64,000 bases of DNA from Paenalicyclobacillus macrosporangiidus (GTDB lineage: Bacteria > Bacillota > Bacilli > Alicyclobacillales > Alicyclobacillaceae), in assembly GCF_900116805.1 (NCBI RefSeq), contig NZ_FPBV01000015.1:1-64000 (forward strand), written 5' to 3'. Shown here piece by piece: positions 22,152 through 31,466 of this stretch. Positions within the stretch are counted from its first letter, which is position 1. Every line of letters starts with the position of its first letter. The position numbers were made by a program, and so were the translations under genes. The notes below the pieces were generated by a model. That model worked only from the letters and a program-made list of their open reading frames with translations. It was not told the origin of the DNA and did no database searches.

Positions 22152-24299
22152 CTATTCCTGCAGCACACGGAGATATCTGGAGAGTTCTACGGGCTCTCCG
22201 CCGTATTGCTGGGCAGCCATGAGATACAGGTTCTCCTTGGCGCGGGTGATGGCAACATAGCACAGCCTGGTTTCTTCTCTGAGGCTGGGGCCGGATAGGG
22301 ACTTGCGATGAGGAAGTATTCCCTCAACCAGGTCCACCACGAAGACCGTCCACCATTCGAGACCCTTGCTCTTGTGGATGGTCATGAGTTGAACCGCATC
22401 ATCCTTGGGTTGCCTGGACTTCTCAATTACCCAGTCCACATACCACAGGAACTCCGGCACCGTTTTGTATCTCGACGCTGATCGAATGAGCGCGTCCACC
22501 CATGTGACTGGTTCGTCATCGTCTTGTTGGCGCACTACTGTCGGGTGCGTTTGGACCAGCCATCGCAATGCTTCTGCGGGGTTCTCGTAGCGACTTAGCT
22601 CCTCCACGGTTTCGCGAAATGATCGGCACTTGGGGTGCGCCATGACCGCTTCCCACCCGCCGGCCTTTACCTCGTCCACGACCTGCTTTGGGATGAATCG
22701 TCTTGGGCGGTTGAGCAGTGGTATCCAGGTTGCAGGATCCGAATGGTCGATGGTGACACGGAGATAGTCCAGAAGCGTCTTCACATCTCGGTTCTCGTAA
22801 AAATGCTTGTCCCCCACGACCTGGTATGGTATGTCCTGCTCAGCCAGGGCTTCTTCGTACGCGCGAGACTGAACGTTTGTGCGGTACAAGATGGCGTATT
22901 CGCTCCACGGAATCCGGGGGTACCGCTCATGCAACCGTGCGATTTCTTCGGCCACGAATTTGGCCTCTCCCCAGTCCGATTTGGTTGTGATGATTTCCGC
23001 GGTGGATGTGTCCTCCGATACTTCGCGCGCCGCATGCACGCGTTTTTCGATTTGGTGACCGCGGTTTAGGGCTATCACTCGGCCGGCAAGTTCAAGTATC
23101 AGGTCGTGCGACCGATAATTGATGTCGAGTACGATCTTCCTGGCATCCGGAAATTCCTTCTGGAACTGAAACATCAGATCCGGCCGGGAGCCTCGAAAAC
23201 CGTAAATGGCCTGAAAGTCGTCGCCAATCACAAAGAGATTTCGTGTGTTGCGTACGAGCTCCAACAAGAACAGCCACTGCGAGTAGTTTGTGTCCTGAAA
23301 TTCGTCGACAAGCACGTATCTCCAGCGGCGTCTCCAACGGTCTCGAAAGTCCGAGTTGGTCTTGAAGAACCTGAGTACGTGCAACAGCATGTCGTCGAAA
23401 TCAAGGATGTGCCGTTCGGCCTTGAGCGCCTCGTATGCAGCATACACCTTTGCCAGTGTATTGTCCTGAACTTGCTCCGGCATAAGGGCCTCTGCTTTGG
23501 CCCGGGATACGTTCGTCAGGGCCTCCTGTGAGCTGGCGTATAGTGGCCCCACGCCGTGGGGATTTAGGTTGCTCGGTTCAGACAGTACAGTATCCATGAG
23601 CCAGGTTGGGTCTGCGGCAACTTTCCAGTCGTCCTTCAGGAACGATTTGAGCATGCGATAGGCTACAGCGTGCATTGTGCCAATGGTGACTTGTTTGGCT
23701 GCATCCCTTCCCACCACGTCTACGAGTCGGGTTCGCATTTCATCGGTCGCCTTGCGAGTGAACGTGCAGGCGAGAATTGAACGCGGGTCGACACCGCTTT
23801 CAATCAGGTACTGTATCCTTGCGATGAGTACGGCCGTTTTACCGGATCCTGCGGCGGCTATCACCATACATGGTCCATCTGTGTGTCGGGCTGCCTCCTG
23901 CTGAGCGGGATTGAGTTCTTGAAGTGACGGCACGTAGAACGTACTCCTTTCCCAGTTGGCGTATACCGCCTCTGCAGGGTCGGGCGTCGCCGAGGTTGTT
24001 GAAGTTTGTACAGACTCCGGGATTGACGGAAACCTGAAAATGTGGGTAAAGAATCGCGGGCAGTCTGGGGCGTGCTTGCCGCGAGGGTTCGTTACGAGGC
24101 AATAAGCCGGAGGACGCGTCTGATAACGGCGAATGTGCATGCGTACGGGTCGTTCGGGTTTGCACATGCACAAGAGTGTCGCGTTTTCGCGGTACAGGTC
24201 CTGGAGGAGTTCCTGCATGTGTCCCGGACCGGTTACCAACTCGGCATAGTTGAGCCGGATCGTTCCTCGACTTGTTGACGCCTCAATCCACCCCGCCAT
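22152..24299 (-). CDS. UvrD/PcrA-like helicase with Cys-rich N-terminal extension
   Basis: About 715 residues from ATG 24299 (GAGGGGG upstream). Residues about 40-80 hold Cys44, Cys46, Cys67, His76 and Cys80, a probable zinc site before the helicase core. Superfamily 1A motifs are complete: AAAGSGKT, TFTRKAT, VDEFQDTN, IGDDFQAIYGFRG, NYRS, TIHKSKGLEWWTVFVV and CYVAITRAKENLY. UvrD/PcrA enzymes unwind 3' to 5' in repair and in rolling-circle plasmid replication. The N-terminal extension is not part of standard PcrA, so a plasmid-specific role is likely. It is the first gene of the leftward group. Confidence 0.9.
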   Translation of the reverse strand: MAGWIEASTSRGTIRLNYAELVTGPGHMQELLQDLYRENATLLCMCKPERPVRMHIRRYQTRPPAYCLVTNPRGKHAPDCPRFFTHIFRFPSIPESVQTSTTSATPDPAEAVYANWERSTFYVPSLQELNPAQQEAARHTDGPCMVIAAAGSGKTAVLIARIQYLIESGVDPRSILACTFTRKATDEMRTRLVDVVGRDAAKQVTIGTMHAVAYRMLKSFLKDDWKVAADPTWLMDTVLSEPSNLNPHGVGPLYASSQEALTNVSRAKAEALMPEQVQDNTLAKVYAAYEALKAERHILDFDDMLLHVLRFFKTNSDFRDRWRRRWRYVLVDEFQDTNYSQWLFLLELVRNTRNLFVIGDDFQAIYGFRGSRPDLMFQFQKEFPDARKIVLDINYRSHDLILELAGRVIALNRGHQIEKRVHAAREVSEDTSTAEIITTKSDWGEAKFVAEEIARLHERYPRIPWSEYAILYRTNVQSRAYEEALAEQDIPYQVVGDKHFYENRDVKTLLDYLRVTIDHSDPATWIPLLNRPRRFIPKQVVDEVKAGGWEAVMAHPKCRSFRETVEELSRYENPAEALRWLVQTHPTVVRQQDDDEPVTWVDALIRSASRYKTVPEFLWYVDWVIEKSRQPKDDAVQLMTIHKSKGLEWWTVFVVDLVEGILPHRKSLSGPSLREETRLCYVAITRAKENLYLMAAQQYGGEPVELSRYLRVLQE

Positions 24300-24429
24300 G
24301 GCGTTCGCCCCCTCGATCCCATTGTGGTATGAGGCACTTCGAGGAAGGACGCAAAATCTGTGCAATCCCCATGTAAGGGTGGTTTCAAGTTCTTTCCCCC
24401 ATTGACTATGGCCATTCACCTGAACCATT

Positions 24430-25040
24430 CACCTTGGCAATTGACCATGGGAAGGTACTTTTGACATGAACCAACACCATCGACTGTTATCATTCAAAAA
24501 CACTTTTCACATAAGGAATGAATTAGTTACATCGACAATCACATGTGACCTGTACAAGGTGTAGGGTCCATATAAAAGTTCAATGAAAATGTGAAAGTAA
24601 CGTGTGCTATGGAAAAGTACAGGTAACGTGGTTCATGCAAAAGTACAATCAACAATACACATTCAACATATTAAGTGACATTAGGAAGATAGAAATAGAA
24701 GCTAATGGTGCTTGTAGAAATGGTATGTGAATTGTGCCCAAAACAAATAGAAGTCAAACGTGAATGGTAAAAGTAGAAGGGCCACGGTATTAACAAAAGC
24801 CACAGGCAAAATAACAAGTGAAAGTAGACTCTTACAATAGATTGTGTAACGATAAGGGAACTTCAGGTTTAAGAATGGTATTGATAAAGGTGCCTGGATA
24901 AATAAGAAGGCACAAGTGAAATTGACAAGTCAAATAAACAATGACAATATAAAAGTGAACGTAACATGCGCCTTGGTAAGGCATAAGAGTATTCTGTTTG
25001 ATCCTTGGCTAAAGAACCAGTAGTAGAATATGAGGAAAAC
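24430..25040. other. AT-rich, motif-iterated intergenic region (candidate origin or centromere)
   Basis: About 600 bases without genes, visibly AT-richer than either side, between the divergent helicase and parA genes. Short motifs recur: AAAAGTAC (near 24448 on the minus strand, about 24610 and 24647), GAAAGTA or AAAAGTA (about 24594, 24768, 24820), and GTAACGTG/GTAACATG (about 24597, 24622, 24960). This is the usual place for a plasmid partition site, and irregular iterons may mark an origin. Confidence 0.5.
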
Positions 25041-25060
25041 CGGCGTTTGGAGGTGTAACC

Positions 25061-25879
25061 GTGGCAACTGTATTCACGTTCGGGATTCAGAAGGGCGGTG
25101 TTGGGAAGACCACGACCACTGGCATAACCGCGTGGCTCTTGTCACAGAAGTACCGGGTGTTGGCGGTCGACTTTGACTCTCAGGGGAACTTGACACAACT
25201 CCTGACGGGCTATGATGACCTTCAAATCTTTCGTGAGAAAACCGTGTTGGAGGCAATTAAAACTCGGAATCCCCGAGAGTACATCTACAAAGTCAGCGAC
25301 AACCTGCACATCCTGCCGGCTGACGATTTCCTCTCCCAGTTTGCGCGTTGGCTGTACACTGAGTACCGCGGCCGGCAGAAGGCGACCGTCCTGAAGGAAA
25401 CGTTGGCTGTGGTATCAGATGACTACGACTACATCCTCATCGATTTGCCGCCGAATTTGGGCGAACAAACGATCAACGGCATCACGGCGGCCGACCACAA
25501 CATCGTTGTGCTTCAGGCGGAGCCGTTCTGCTACAACGCCCTCGGGAACTACTTGGAGATCCTGGTGGCGACTCAGGAGCAGGTTAACCCGGCTATGAAC
25601 GTGCTCGGTATCCTGACATCAGTGATCGATCCAAGAACCGGAGTGGGTCAAGGCATCTTGGCGAGAACCCGCGATGAATATAAAGATCTGGTGTTCGACA
25701 CCATCATCCACCGTCGCGCGCGGGTAGCGGAGTTTGCGATCACTGGAATCGAACAGCGGACGAAGAACGACCGCGAAGCTCTGCAGATGTACGAAAGCTT
25801 CATCGAGGAGTTGATGACACGTGTCAGCGAGTACGAAAGCCGAACAGTTGCTGCAACGAATGAACCGGCGGACAACTAA
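25061..25879 (+). CDS. parA: ParA-type partition ATPase
   Basis: A 272-residue protein from a GTG with TTTGGAGG upstream. The deviant Walker A KGGVGKTTT (residues 11-19), the A' motif VDFDSQGN and Walker B YILIDLPPNLGE mark a ParA/MinD-family ATPase; there is no N-terminal HTH, so it is the short (type Ib-like) form. ParA proteins separate plasmid copies by moving them over the nucleoid with a centromere-binding partner. The partner gene overlaps its 3' end. The AT-rich region upstream is the likely centromere. Confidence 0.92.
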   Translation: MATVFTFGIQKGGVGKTTTTGITAWLLSQKYRVLAVDFDSQGNLTQLLTGYDDLQIFREKTVLEAIKTRNPREYIYKVSDNLHILPADDFLSQFARWLYTEYRGRQKATVLKETLAVVSDDYDYILIDLPPNLGEQTINGITAADHNIVVLQAEPFCYNALGNYLEILVATQEQVNPAMNVLGILTSVIDPRTGVGQGILARTRDEYKDLVFDTIIHRRARVAEFAITGIEQRTKNDREALQMYESFIEELMTRVSEYESRTVAATNEPADN

Positions 25880-26405
25880 TACCGCCTCGTCCGTGGACGA
25901 GGGCATTGACCAGAAGAAAGACATTCTTGAGACCATCGTTGGTGCGGTTGGGGTTCCCGATGAATCGGTGCAGGGGCCTGCGGTAGTAGACCAAGTGCAG
26001 CCTCCCATTGAAACTACTACCGACCGTGCGGAATCACTGGCATCAGTCGCCTTAACAGGTTCCGATGACAAGACACAAGTGGAAGTTAACAGCACCTTTG
26101 AAAATGGCATGGGACATCAGGAAGTAAAAGAGACAAGTGATATTGACTTGTCAAAGGGACTTGCATCCATTGCAGACCAGGTTGTCAGAGAGATCAAGTC
26201 GAAGAAAACAAAGAAGGATACACACAGGAAGGCAACGTACGAACTACCGATTGAACTCTTGGAGCGGTTCGACCGTATCGCCAGTCTTATGAAGGAACCA
26301 CGGGGATTTAAAGAAAGGACCATACAGCATTTGCTCGAACGGTTCTGCGACGAGATGGAAGTTCAACTTCAGGCACGACAGAAACAGCATAGAAGGAAAC
26401 CGTAA
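25821..26405 (+). CDS. Ribbon-helix-helix centromere-binding partner of ParA
   Basis: A 194-residue protein from GTG 25821 (GAGGAG upstream), overlapping parA by 59 bases; ATG 25860 is an alternative. The first ~130 residues are acidic and low in order (rich in Glu, Asp, Thr, Val). Residues about 135-185 (RKATYELPIELLERFDRIAS, then a second helix) form a ribbon-helix-helix. This is the layout of type Ib ParB analogues such as ParG, with a flexible tail that stimulates ParA. The gene lacks similarity to true ParB with its CTPase domain. Confidence 0.7.
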   Translation: MSASTKAEQLLQRMNRRTTNTASSVDEGIDQKKDILETIVGAVGVPDESVQGPAVVDQVQPPIETTTDRAESLASVALTGSDDKTQVEVNSTFENGMGHQEVKETSDIDLSKGLASIADQVVREIKSKKTKKDTHRKATYELPIELLERFDRIASLMKEPRGFKERTIQHLLERFCDEMEVQLQARQKQHRRKP

Positions 26406-26436
26406 CCGCGGTGGCCGGGAACCCGGCGCCGCGGTT
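26404..26436. terminator. Hairpin between convergent genes
   Basis: AACCGCGG and CCGCGGTT enclose an inner GCCGGGAACCCGGC stem. It lies between the convergent stops at 26405 and 26440, but no long T-run follows on either side. Confidence 0.55.
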
Positions 26437-26439
26437 CTA

Positions 26440-27645
26440 TCATGGTCGTGAATCGAGCGCAGGGGTGAGCAGGGCGTCCATCCACACTTGTCCGGTCTCC
26501 TCCAGTCCATCCAACGCGCGTCCCTCAATGACAGCAAGGCTTTGATCAGGTAGGAACGGACAAGTACACACGACGGTCTTGCTCCAAGCGCCAGCGTACT
26601 CTCCCGGATGTACAGGGAGCCGGTTCGGCGCCATGTTGACCACCAGCAGTTTAGGTGAGAGATGGGAAACGAGTGAGACTTTCTCCGGGTCTGGTGGTAC
26701 AACGAGTACGTCAACGGAATCCTCGAGGTCTGACAAACGCGCGTCGATGACAACTGTCACCTGGTCTGGAATGCCGCGTAAGGCTTTACGCACCGAAGCC
26801 AGTGACGGACCGCAACCTTGGGCGGGCAACACCATCAACCCGTCGGACAGGCGCCACGTCTCGTTCAGGCTCAATCCACCGTGAACCCAGGTATTAGCGC
26901 CGTCCCAGTCTGTTGGGCCGTGAAGCCAGCGCGTGAGAATCGGCCGGTCGCTGGCCTCGATAAGCACCGTAATGTCTCGATTCACCAGGGCACGTGCCAG
27001 GTGCAAAGCTACAAAAGAGACACCTGACCCGGGCAGGCCGCTCACGGTGACCACGCGGGGCCCGCGCGCACGTGGCTCCGCTGACTTGGTGATGGGACCG
27101 CGTGCGCGCCAGTCTGATAAGCGTAAACCGGGTCGTACGGCCGGACGCTTGGCAGTCTGCGGTTCCGTTGATTGCTCGACAGATTCCGGCGCGTCTTTTC
27201 TCCACGTGAGTGGTTTTCGAGAGCGCTGTCCCTTGTACAGGTCATCCTCCATCTGTACGAAGGCCTGCACGTCTCCATAGGTGCCAGGGTGGTCAATACG
27301 CTCGAACACAGCCTCCAGAACGATCTCGTCCGCGAGCAAGAGATCGTATACGCCCCGGTGGACGAGAGCGGTTACCAGCGGGTCGCCCGCGGGGCGGCTT
27401 TGGTCCAGGAACACAATACGAACTCCGCGCCGACGGAGATGTTCGACGACAGCTACGAATCCCGCGTCGCCCGCGCCGGAGTCGGGGAGGACGCGGGTCA
27501 GGATGACGACGTCGCCCTGGTCCAAAGGAAGGACGGTGAGGCCTTGCAGGTACGATACAGTCTGTACGGTGTAGAGGTCCTTGTATCTGTTCCGTAAGGC
27601 CTCATCGAGGTCGTCTAGACCTGTTGCGATTACCAACTTCGCCAT
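26440..27645 (-). CDS. CpaE/MinD-like protein with a degenerate P-loop
   Basis: About 401 residues from ATG 27645, just past the stop of the muramidase gene. The N-terminal ~125 residues resemble a receiver-like domain (AKLVIATGLDDLDEALRNRY). After a basic linker, VVTVSGLPGSGVSFVALHLA (about 200) is placed like the P-loop of MinD/CpaE proteins, but the Lys of GxGKS is replaced by Val, so ATP hydrolysis is doubtful. CpaE-type proteins position pilus machinery. It ends the conjugation operon and may localise the transfer channel. The loss of the Lys is directly visible. Confidence 0.65.
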   Translation of the reverse strand: MAKLVIATGLDDLDEALRNRYKDLYTVQTVSYLQGLTVLPLDQGDVVILTRVLPDSGAGDAGFVAVVEHLRRRGVRIVFLDQSRPAGDPLVTALVHRGVYDLLLADEIVLEAVFERIDHPGTYGDVQAFVQMEDDLYKGQRSRKPLTWRKDAPESVEQSTEPQTAKRPAVRPGLRLSDWRARGPITKSAEPRARGPRVVTVSGLPGSGVSFVALHLARALVNRDITVLIEASDRPILTRWLHGPTDWDGANTWVHGGLSLNETWRLSDGLMVLPAQGCGPSLASVRKALRGIPDQVTVVIDARLSDLEDSVDVLVVPPDPEKVSLVSHLSPKLLVVNMAPNRLPVHPGEYAGAWSKTVVCTCPFLPDQSLAVIEGRALDGLEETGQVWMDALLTPALDSRP

Positions 27646-27647
27646 TC

Positions 27648-28907
27648 CTAGTACCCCCTGTATGGCAAACTGTTGCCGATTCCGTTGATAGCCCAGGGCA
27701 CCTTGTACCTGACTTCGATGTAGCGCAGGGCAGCCATCAGATTGTCGACGGGGTTCCATATGTCCTCGTGCCCGGGCACAGCGAACTCTTGGAACGTAGA
27801 CGGAAGGGTCTGCATGATACCTTCCGCATGCTCATTGCCCGGCCCGCCCGTCATGGGGTCGATGCCCTGTGGATTGTATGCGTATGGATCCCCTCCACTC
27901 TCGTGGGCAACAATGTCCAGGATGTACGGTTCCCACGACATCGGCAGGTCGTCTGCTTGCAAAGCCTGGTCAACCCACGATTTCACCTGCTCTTGATTGG
28001 GAAGATACCCAGATTTGTGAGGTGGGCCCGATGGAGCAATCGGTCCCGTTACCCCAAACATGGGACCCCACTGAGCCACCTTAGGATCGCGTAACCAGGC
28101 GAACATATCTCCTTTTTCGTATTGGCTGTATTGCATAGCGAAAATGGCATCGAACCAGAGCGGATCGACATCGGACTTTTGGAACCCGTACTTTGCGGCC
28201 GCCTGGTAAAGCCGGGTCCAGTCATACTGCATGTTGCCGTCCACCATTTGTGGCGTGATTGTCTCGGTACCTACTCCATCGGTAAAACCTCCAATGGTCA
28301 CGGTCTGCCACTCACTGGTGAAGGTGCCGTCCCAGACCTCGGCCTTTCGCAATTCCCAAACCGTGAAATAAGTGATCTCCGTTGCGATGTAAGACTCCGT
28401 GGTACAACCGTTCTCGTCGCAGACGGTACGTGTTGTCCAAAACTTGTGTATCGTTTCGCCCTGGGCCTTCACCCACGTGTACTGTGGTTTGACGAGTTGA
28501 TAGTAGTCCATCGCGCGCTGTGCTTGGTTTGGGCTCTGATAGCCGTCGATGAACTTGCCCAATGTCAGCAGAACGCTTGCCGGCAGATCCAATTGGTACG
28601 AGCGAACGATCTCTTTTTGACTCTCATCCAAGCCGTCTTGCCAGTGATCGGCCGCAGCCTGATATTCCTGCTGGATGGTGCTATCCACCTGTGACCATTG
28701 TGCTTGATCTCCGTCCAGGTGTACCCCCGTAAACGCGCCAAGATAAAAGGTGCCCGCGGTATTGGACACGACGCTGATGAGGACGTATCCAATTAGGAGC
28801 GGGCCGAGAACGACCATTCCAGCTGCAAGACTGAGCAAAAGGAGTTTCCATGGAGGCAGGTTGGTGATTCTCTTCCACAGGCCGGGCCTTTTGTGCTGAG
28901 AGGTCAC
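27648..28907 (-). CDS. Conjugation muramidase (VirB1-like lytic transglycosylase)
   Basis: About 419 residues from GTG 28907, which overlaps the upstream stop (GTGA). A membrane helix (LLLLSLAAGMVVLGPLLIGYVLI, about residues 20-45) anchors it; a long middle region follows; the C-terminal ~130 residues carry a lytic-transglycosylase fold with the catalytic Glu in IVAHESGGDPYAYNP and the AEGIMQTLPSTF motif. It opens peptidoglycan to let the transfer channel pass, as VirB1/TcpG-type proteins do. It lies within the conjugation operon. Confidence 0.82.
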   Translation of the reverse strand: MTSQHKRPGLWKRITNLPPWKLLLLSLAAGMVVLGPLLIGYVLISVVSNTAGTFYLGAFTGVHLDGDQAQWSQVDSTIQQEYQAAADHWQDGLDESQKEIVRSYQLDLPASVLLTLGKFIDGYQSPNQAQRAMDYYQLVKPQYTWVKAQGETIHKFWTTRTVCDENGCTTESYIATEITYFTVWELRKAEVWDGTFTSEWQTVTIGGFTDGVGTETITPQMVDGNMQYDWTRLYQAAAKYGFQKSDVDPLWFDAIFAMQYSQYEKGDMFAWLRDPKVAQWGPMFGVTGPIAPSGPPHKSGYLPNQEQVKSWVDQALQADDLPMSWEPYILDIVAHESGGDPYAYNPQGIDPMTGGPGNEHAEGIMQTLPSTFQEFAVPGHEDIWNPVDNLMAALRYIEVRYKVPWAINGIGNSLPYRGY

Positions 28908-30331
28908 CGGGCCCGCCTCCCACCCCACGGGGAACTGAGATCACTCAGGCCAACCCGGTTGGCCCGTACCCGGGCCTGCTGCATCATGGACTGGGACGGA
29001 TTCTTATAATACTTCCAGTTGATCCTGCTGATCGAGTTTTGCGCGTCGACGACGCGTTTTTCGCCCCGTTGTGAAAGGTTTCTCGCACGCTCCATTTGGG
29101 CTTTGAGCGGTAGGTAGCGATCCTTGGCTTCGTCTCGGCGCCGTATTGCATGCTCATACTCTGCCTGCAGCTGGGCGAACATGGGTGTCCCTTCGTGTTT
29201 TGCCTGTCGTGCTTCATCCAAGCGTGCCGCGGCCACGTTCACCTCGTCCTCAGCGAACTCATAGGCGGCTTTCGCTGATTCGTAAGACGGAGACAAACGC
29301 TGTTGTTGCTCGTCTCCCTCCATCATCCATCTCATGCCCTGTTCCAGTTCGGACTGGTACTGCCCGATACGTGTGAGGTCTTCGGCCGCGTCAGAGTTCG
29401 GGCCGCCTTCAGCAGCTGCACGAAGCAGTTCCACACTCGGAAGGGTGCTGTCGTGATACAGCTTGCTCTCGGCGGAGCGGTCGCCAAATTCCTGCATGGC
29501 CACACCGAGAATATTGTGGGCCCCTGCGTAGCCGCTCGACCTATGCCCAAGGTGAAAGCTCGTAGCTTTGTGGTGAAGGTCCTGTTTCAGTCGCCGACGT
29601 GCTTCTCCAAGAAACGCGTTGGCCGCATTCCGATAGGTCGGACGTTGCTCCAACGCCGCCAGCTTTTCCATGGAGGATGGCATCAGGCGGGTGTGAGCCC
29701 CGTGAACCCGTGAGGCATGGTCGAACAAAGGCGCGTCGGAAGAACCAAACCCCGTGGTGTTCCGGCCCTTTCTCGGTTCGGAACCCGCAGCTCCAGCCTC
29801 AGTAGTGGAGGCGCCAGTCGTACCGGCGGTGCCGGTGGTGTTCAAAACCCGGGCTATCCCAGGGCCACGATGCGTCTGGGAAGTGAACGGATCGAACATT
29901 GTCCAGGCCTCGGCCTCCGGTGACGGCAGCCCCAGCGCCGCGTCATTTCCCCCAGTGAGCGATTCAAAAACGTTACCCGGACTGCTTGATTTAACTGCGG
30001 AGTCATCTCGTCCGGTGATCTTCGGCAAGTGCTTTTTCAAAGACGCTTGCTTGAGAAATGCCCTAGCTCCTGCGAGACCGGCGATTCCCGCCGATGCAGC
30101 CAAGCCTGCAGTGGCTTTCATGGCGTTTACCCCGGCGCCAAGAAATTTCTCTCCCATTCCAATCCCGATCCCTTCCATAAGCCCAGACAAAAGGGCCCCT
30201 GGACCGCTCCGGCCTCCGCCTCCATAAGGGATGAGATGGTCGAGAAAACTGCGGATGAGTCTATGTGATTGCAGCATGAGCACAAGGGCAACTACAGCGA
30301 CGAGAAAATCCAGGAATGGCCCGGTGGTCAT
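28904..30331 (-). CDS. Conjugation-operon membrane/coiled-coil protein
   Basis: A 475-residue protein. The N-terminus has a membrane helix (FLDFLVAVVALVLML) and a Gly/Ala-rich, weakly hydrophobic stretch (about 50-95). The middle is low-complexity; the C-terminal 150 residues form long charged helices (SAKAAYEFAEDEVNVAAARLDEARQAK) likely to be a coiled coil. It lies between the VirB6-like and muramidase genes and overlaps the latter. Its architecture recalls the extended C-terminal parts of VirB6/TrbL proteins, so it may be a separated half of that subunit. No family recognised. Confidence 0.55.
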   Translation of the reverse strand: MTTGPFLDFLVAVVALVLMLQSHRLIRSFLDHLIPYGGGGRSGPGALLSGLMEGIGIGMGEKFLGAGVNAMKATAGLAASAGIAGLAGARAFLKQASLKKHLPKITGRDDSAVKSSSPGNVFESLTGGNDAALGLPSPEAEAWTMFDPFTSQTHRGPGIARVLNTTGTAGTTGASTTEAGAAGSEPRKGRNTTGFGSSDAPLFDHASRVHGAHTRLMPSSMEKLAALEQRPTYRNAANAFLGEARRRLKQDLHHKATSFHLGHRSSGYAGAHNILGVAMQEFGDRSAESKLYHDSTLPSVELLRAAAEGGPNSDAAEDLTRIGQYQSELEQGMRWMMEGDEQQQRLSPSYESAKAAYEFAEDEVNVAAARLDEARQAKHEGTPMFAQLQAEYEHAIRRRDEAKDRYLPLKAQMERARNLSQRGEKRVVDAQNSISRINWKYYKNPSQSMMQQARVRANRVGLSDLSSPWGGRRAR

Positions 30332-30346
30332 GCTTATCCGCCTCCT

Positions 30347-31465
30347 TTAGATCCCAATGAACACTCGTGCTATCAGCAGAAACAGCGCCGCGACGAATGG
30401 TAGCAGCATGTAAGCTGTGACTTCTTTCCACCAATGGACGATGAGGTCTACGCGCTTTCCGGTCACGAGACCGATGGCAAACAGGGGCATCAGGGTGATG
30501 AGGATGGCCAGCACGACCCGGCGCCACTGGTACGTCACCCACATGCAAAGATTCACGACGCTCATCAGGAGGTTGAACAAGGAATTCCCGATAAGACTTC
30601 CGGATGAGGTTCCTGCGAACAGTTTCAAATTGGCGATGAAATCGGCGCTAGACTGCGTGCCATCATAGAACAAGAACCCCCAGAAGCTGTTTGGGGCTAA
30701 CTGTTGATCATGAGACGCACTCAAATTCAACACCCACTGGGTCAAGTCAGATACCCCGGCGTTGAGCAAACCAAGTGCGTAAGGAGTCAGACCCAGCACG
30801 AGGCCTGCCACCACAACGTTCTTGGCCAGTGTTGCCGCTCTCTCTTTGGCAATGGCGGACGATGGCGCGTTCTCGATTTGAATGCCTTGAATCACGAATG
30901 AGATGAGCGCGGCGATGGCGACCAGGGCGTACAACGAGTGCTGAACGTACATCATCGCCGACCATGTTTGCGTCGAGAAAATCCCCATCACCCATGAGTC
31001 GTTCTTATCTGGCGTCCAAATGTTGGCCGTGATCATCGCAGCGGGGCCGGTAAATCCAGTGAGTGCCCAAAAGATGGCTGCAAGGGCGTCCAAGAGACCT
31101 GCGAGCACAGCGAATGTCGCGTCCATGAGCCAGCCCTTGATGCCCTCTCCCGAGTCCGTCATGCCTGGCAACTGGATCAGCTGCGAATCAGAGGGCGGAG
31201 AAGTCGTCAGACTGCCACCGGTTTGTCCACCGGAGACCTGAGTCATCTCCCACGACACGAGCGCTGTGAGAGTATAGGCGGAGAGGGCGAGGATCGCCCC
31301 GATGACGATCCATTTCACCCTCCCCAGTGCTTCTGCTTTCTTCTGCGGAGACGTGGAGATTATGGCGATTCCTGCGAGCCCTGTTTGGACGAGGGCGAAA
31401 CCGGCGGCCCCGGCCATAAGAATGGCCAGCACGAAGTGCGTCAAAGATAAAAGATCGTTGCTCAT
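30347..31465 (-). CDS. VirB6/TrbL-like polytopic channel protein
   Basis: A 372-residue protein with about seven or eight hydrophobic segments, e.g. FVLAILMAGAAGFALVQTGL, WIVIGAILALSAYTLTALV, LYALVAIAALISFVI, VVVAGLVLGLTPYALGLL and MLLPFVAALFLLIARVFIG. The number and spacing fit VirB6/TrbL, the inner-membrane channel of type IV secretion. The stop is one base from the VirB4 start in transcription order (31467). The first two helices are spaced like a pilin subunit and may be a fused VirB2-like region. Confidence 0.7.
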   Translation of the reverse strand: MSNDLLSLTHFVLAILMAGAAGFALVQTGLAGIAIISTSPQKKAEALGRVKWIVIGAILALSAYTLTALVSWEMTQVSGGQTGGSLTTSPPSDSQLIQLPGMTDSGEGIKGWLMDATFAVLAGLLDALAAIFWALTGFTGPAAMITANIWTPDKNDSWVMGIFSTQTWSAMMYVQHSLYALVAIAALISFVIQGIQIENAPSSAIAKERAATLAKNVVVAGLVLGLTPYALGLLNAGVSDLTQWVLNLSASHDQQLAPNSFWGFLFYDGTQSSADFIANLKLFAGTSSGSLIGNSLFNLLMSVVNLCMWVTYQWRRVVLAILITLMPLFAIGLVTGKRVDLIVHWWKEVTAYMLLPFVAALFLLIARVFIGI

Positions 31466-31466
31466 G

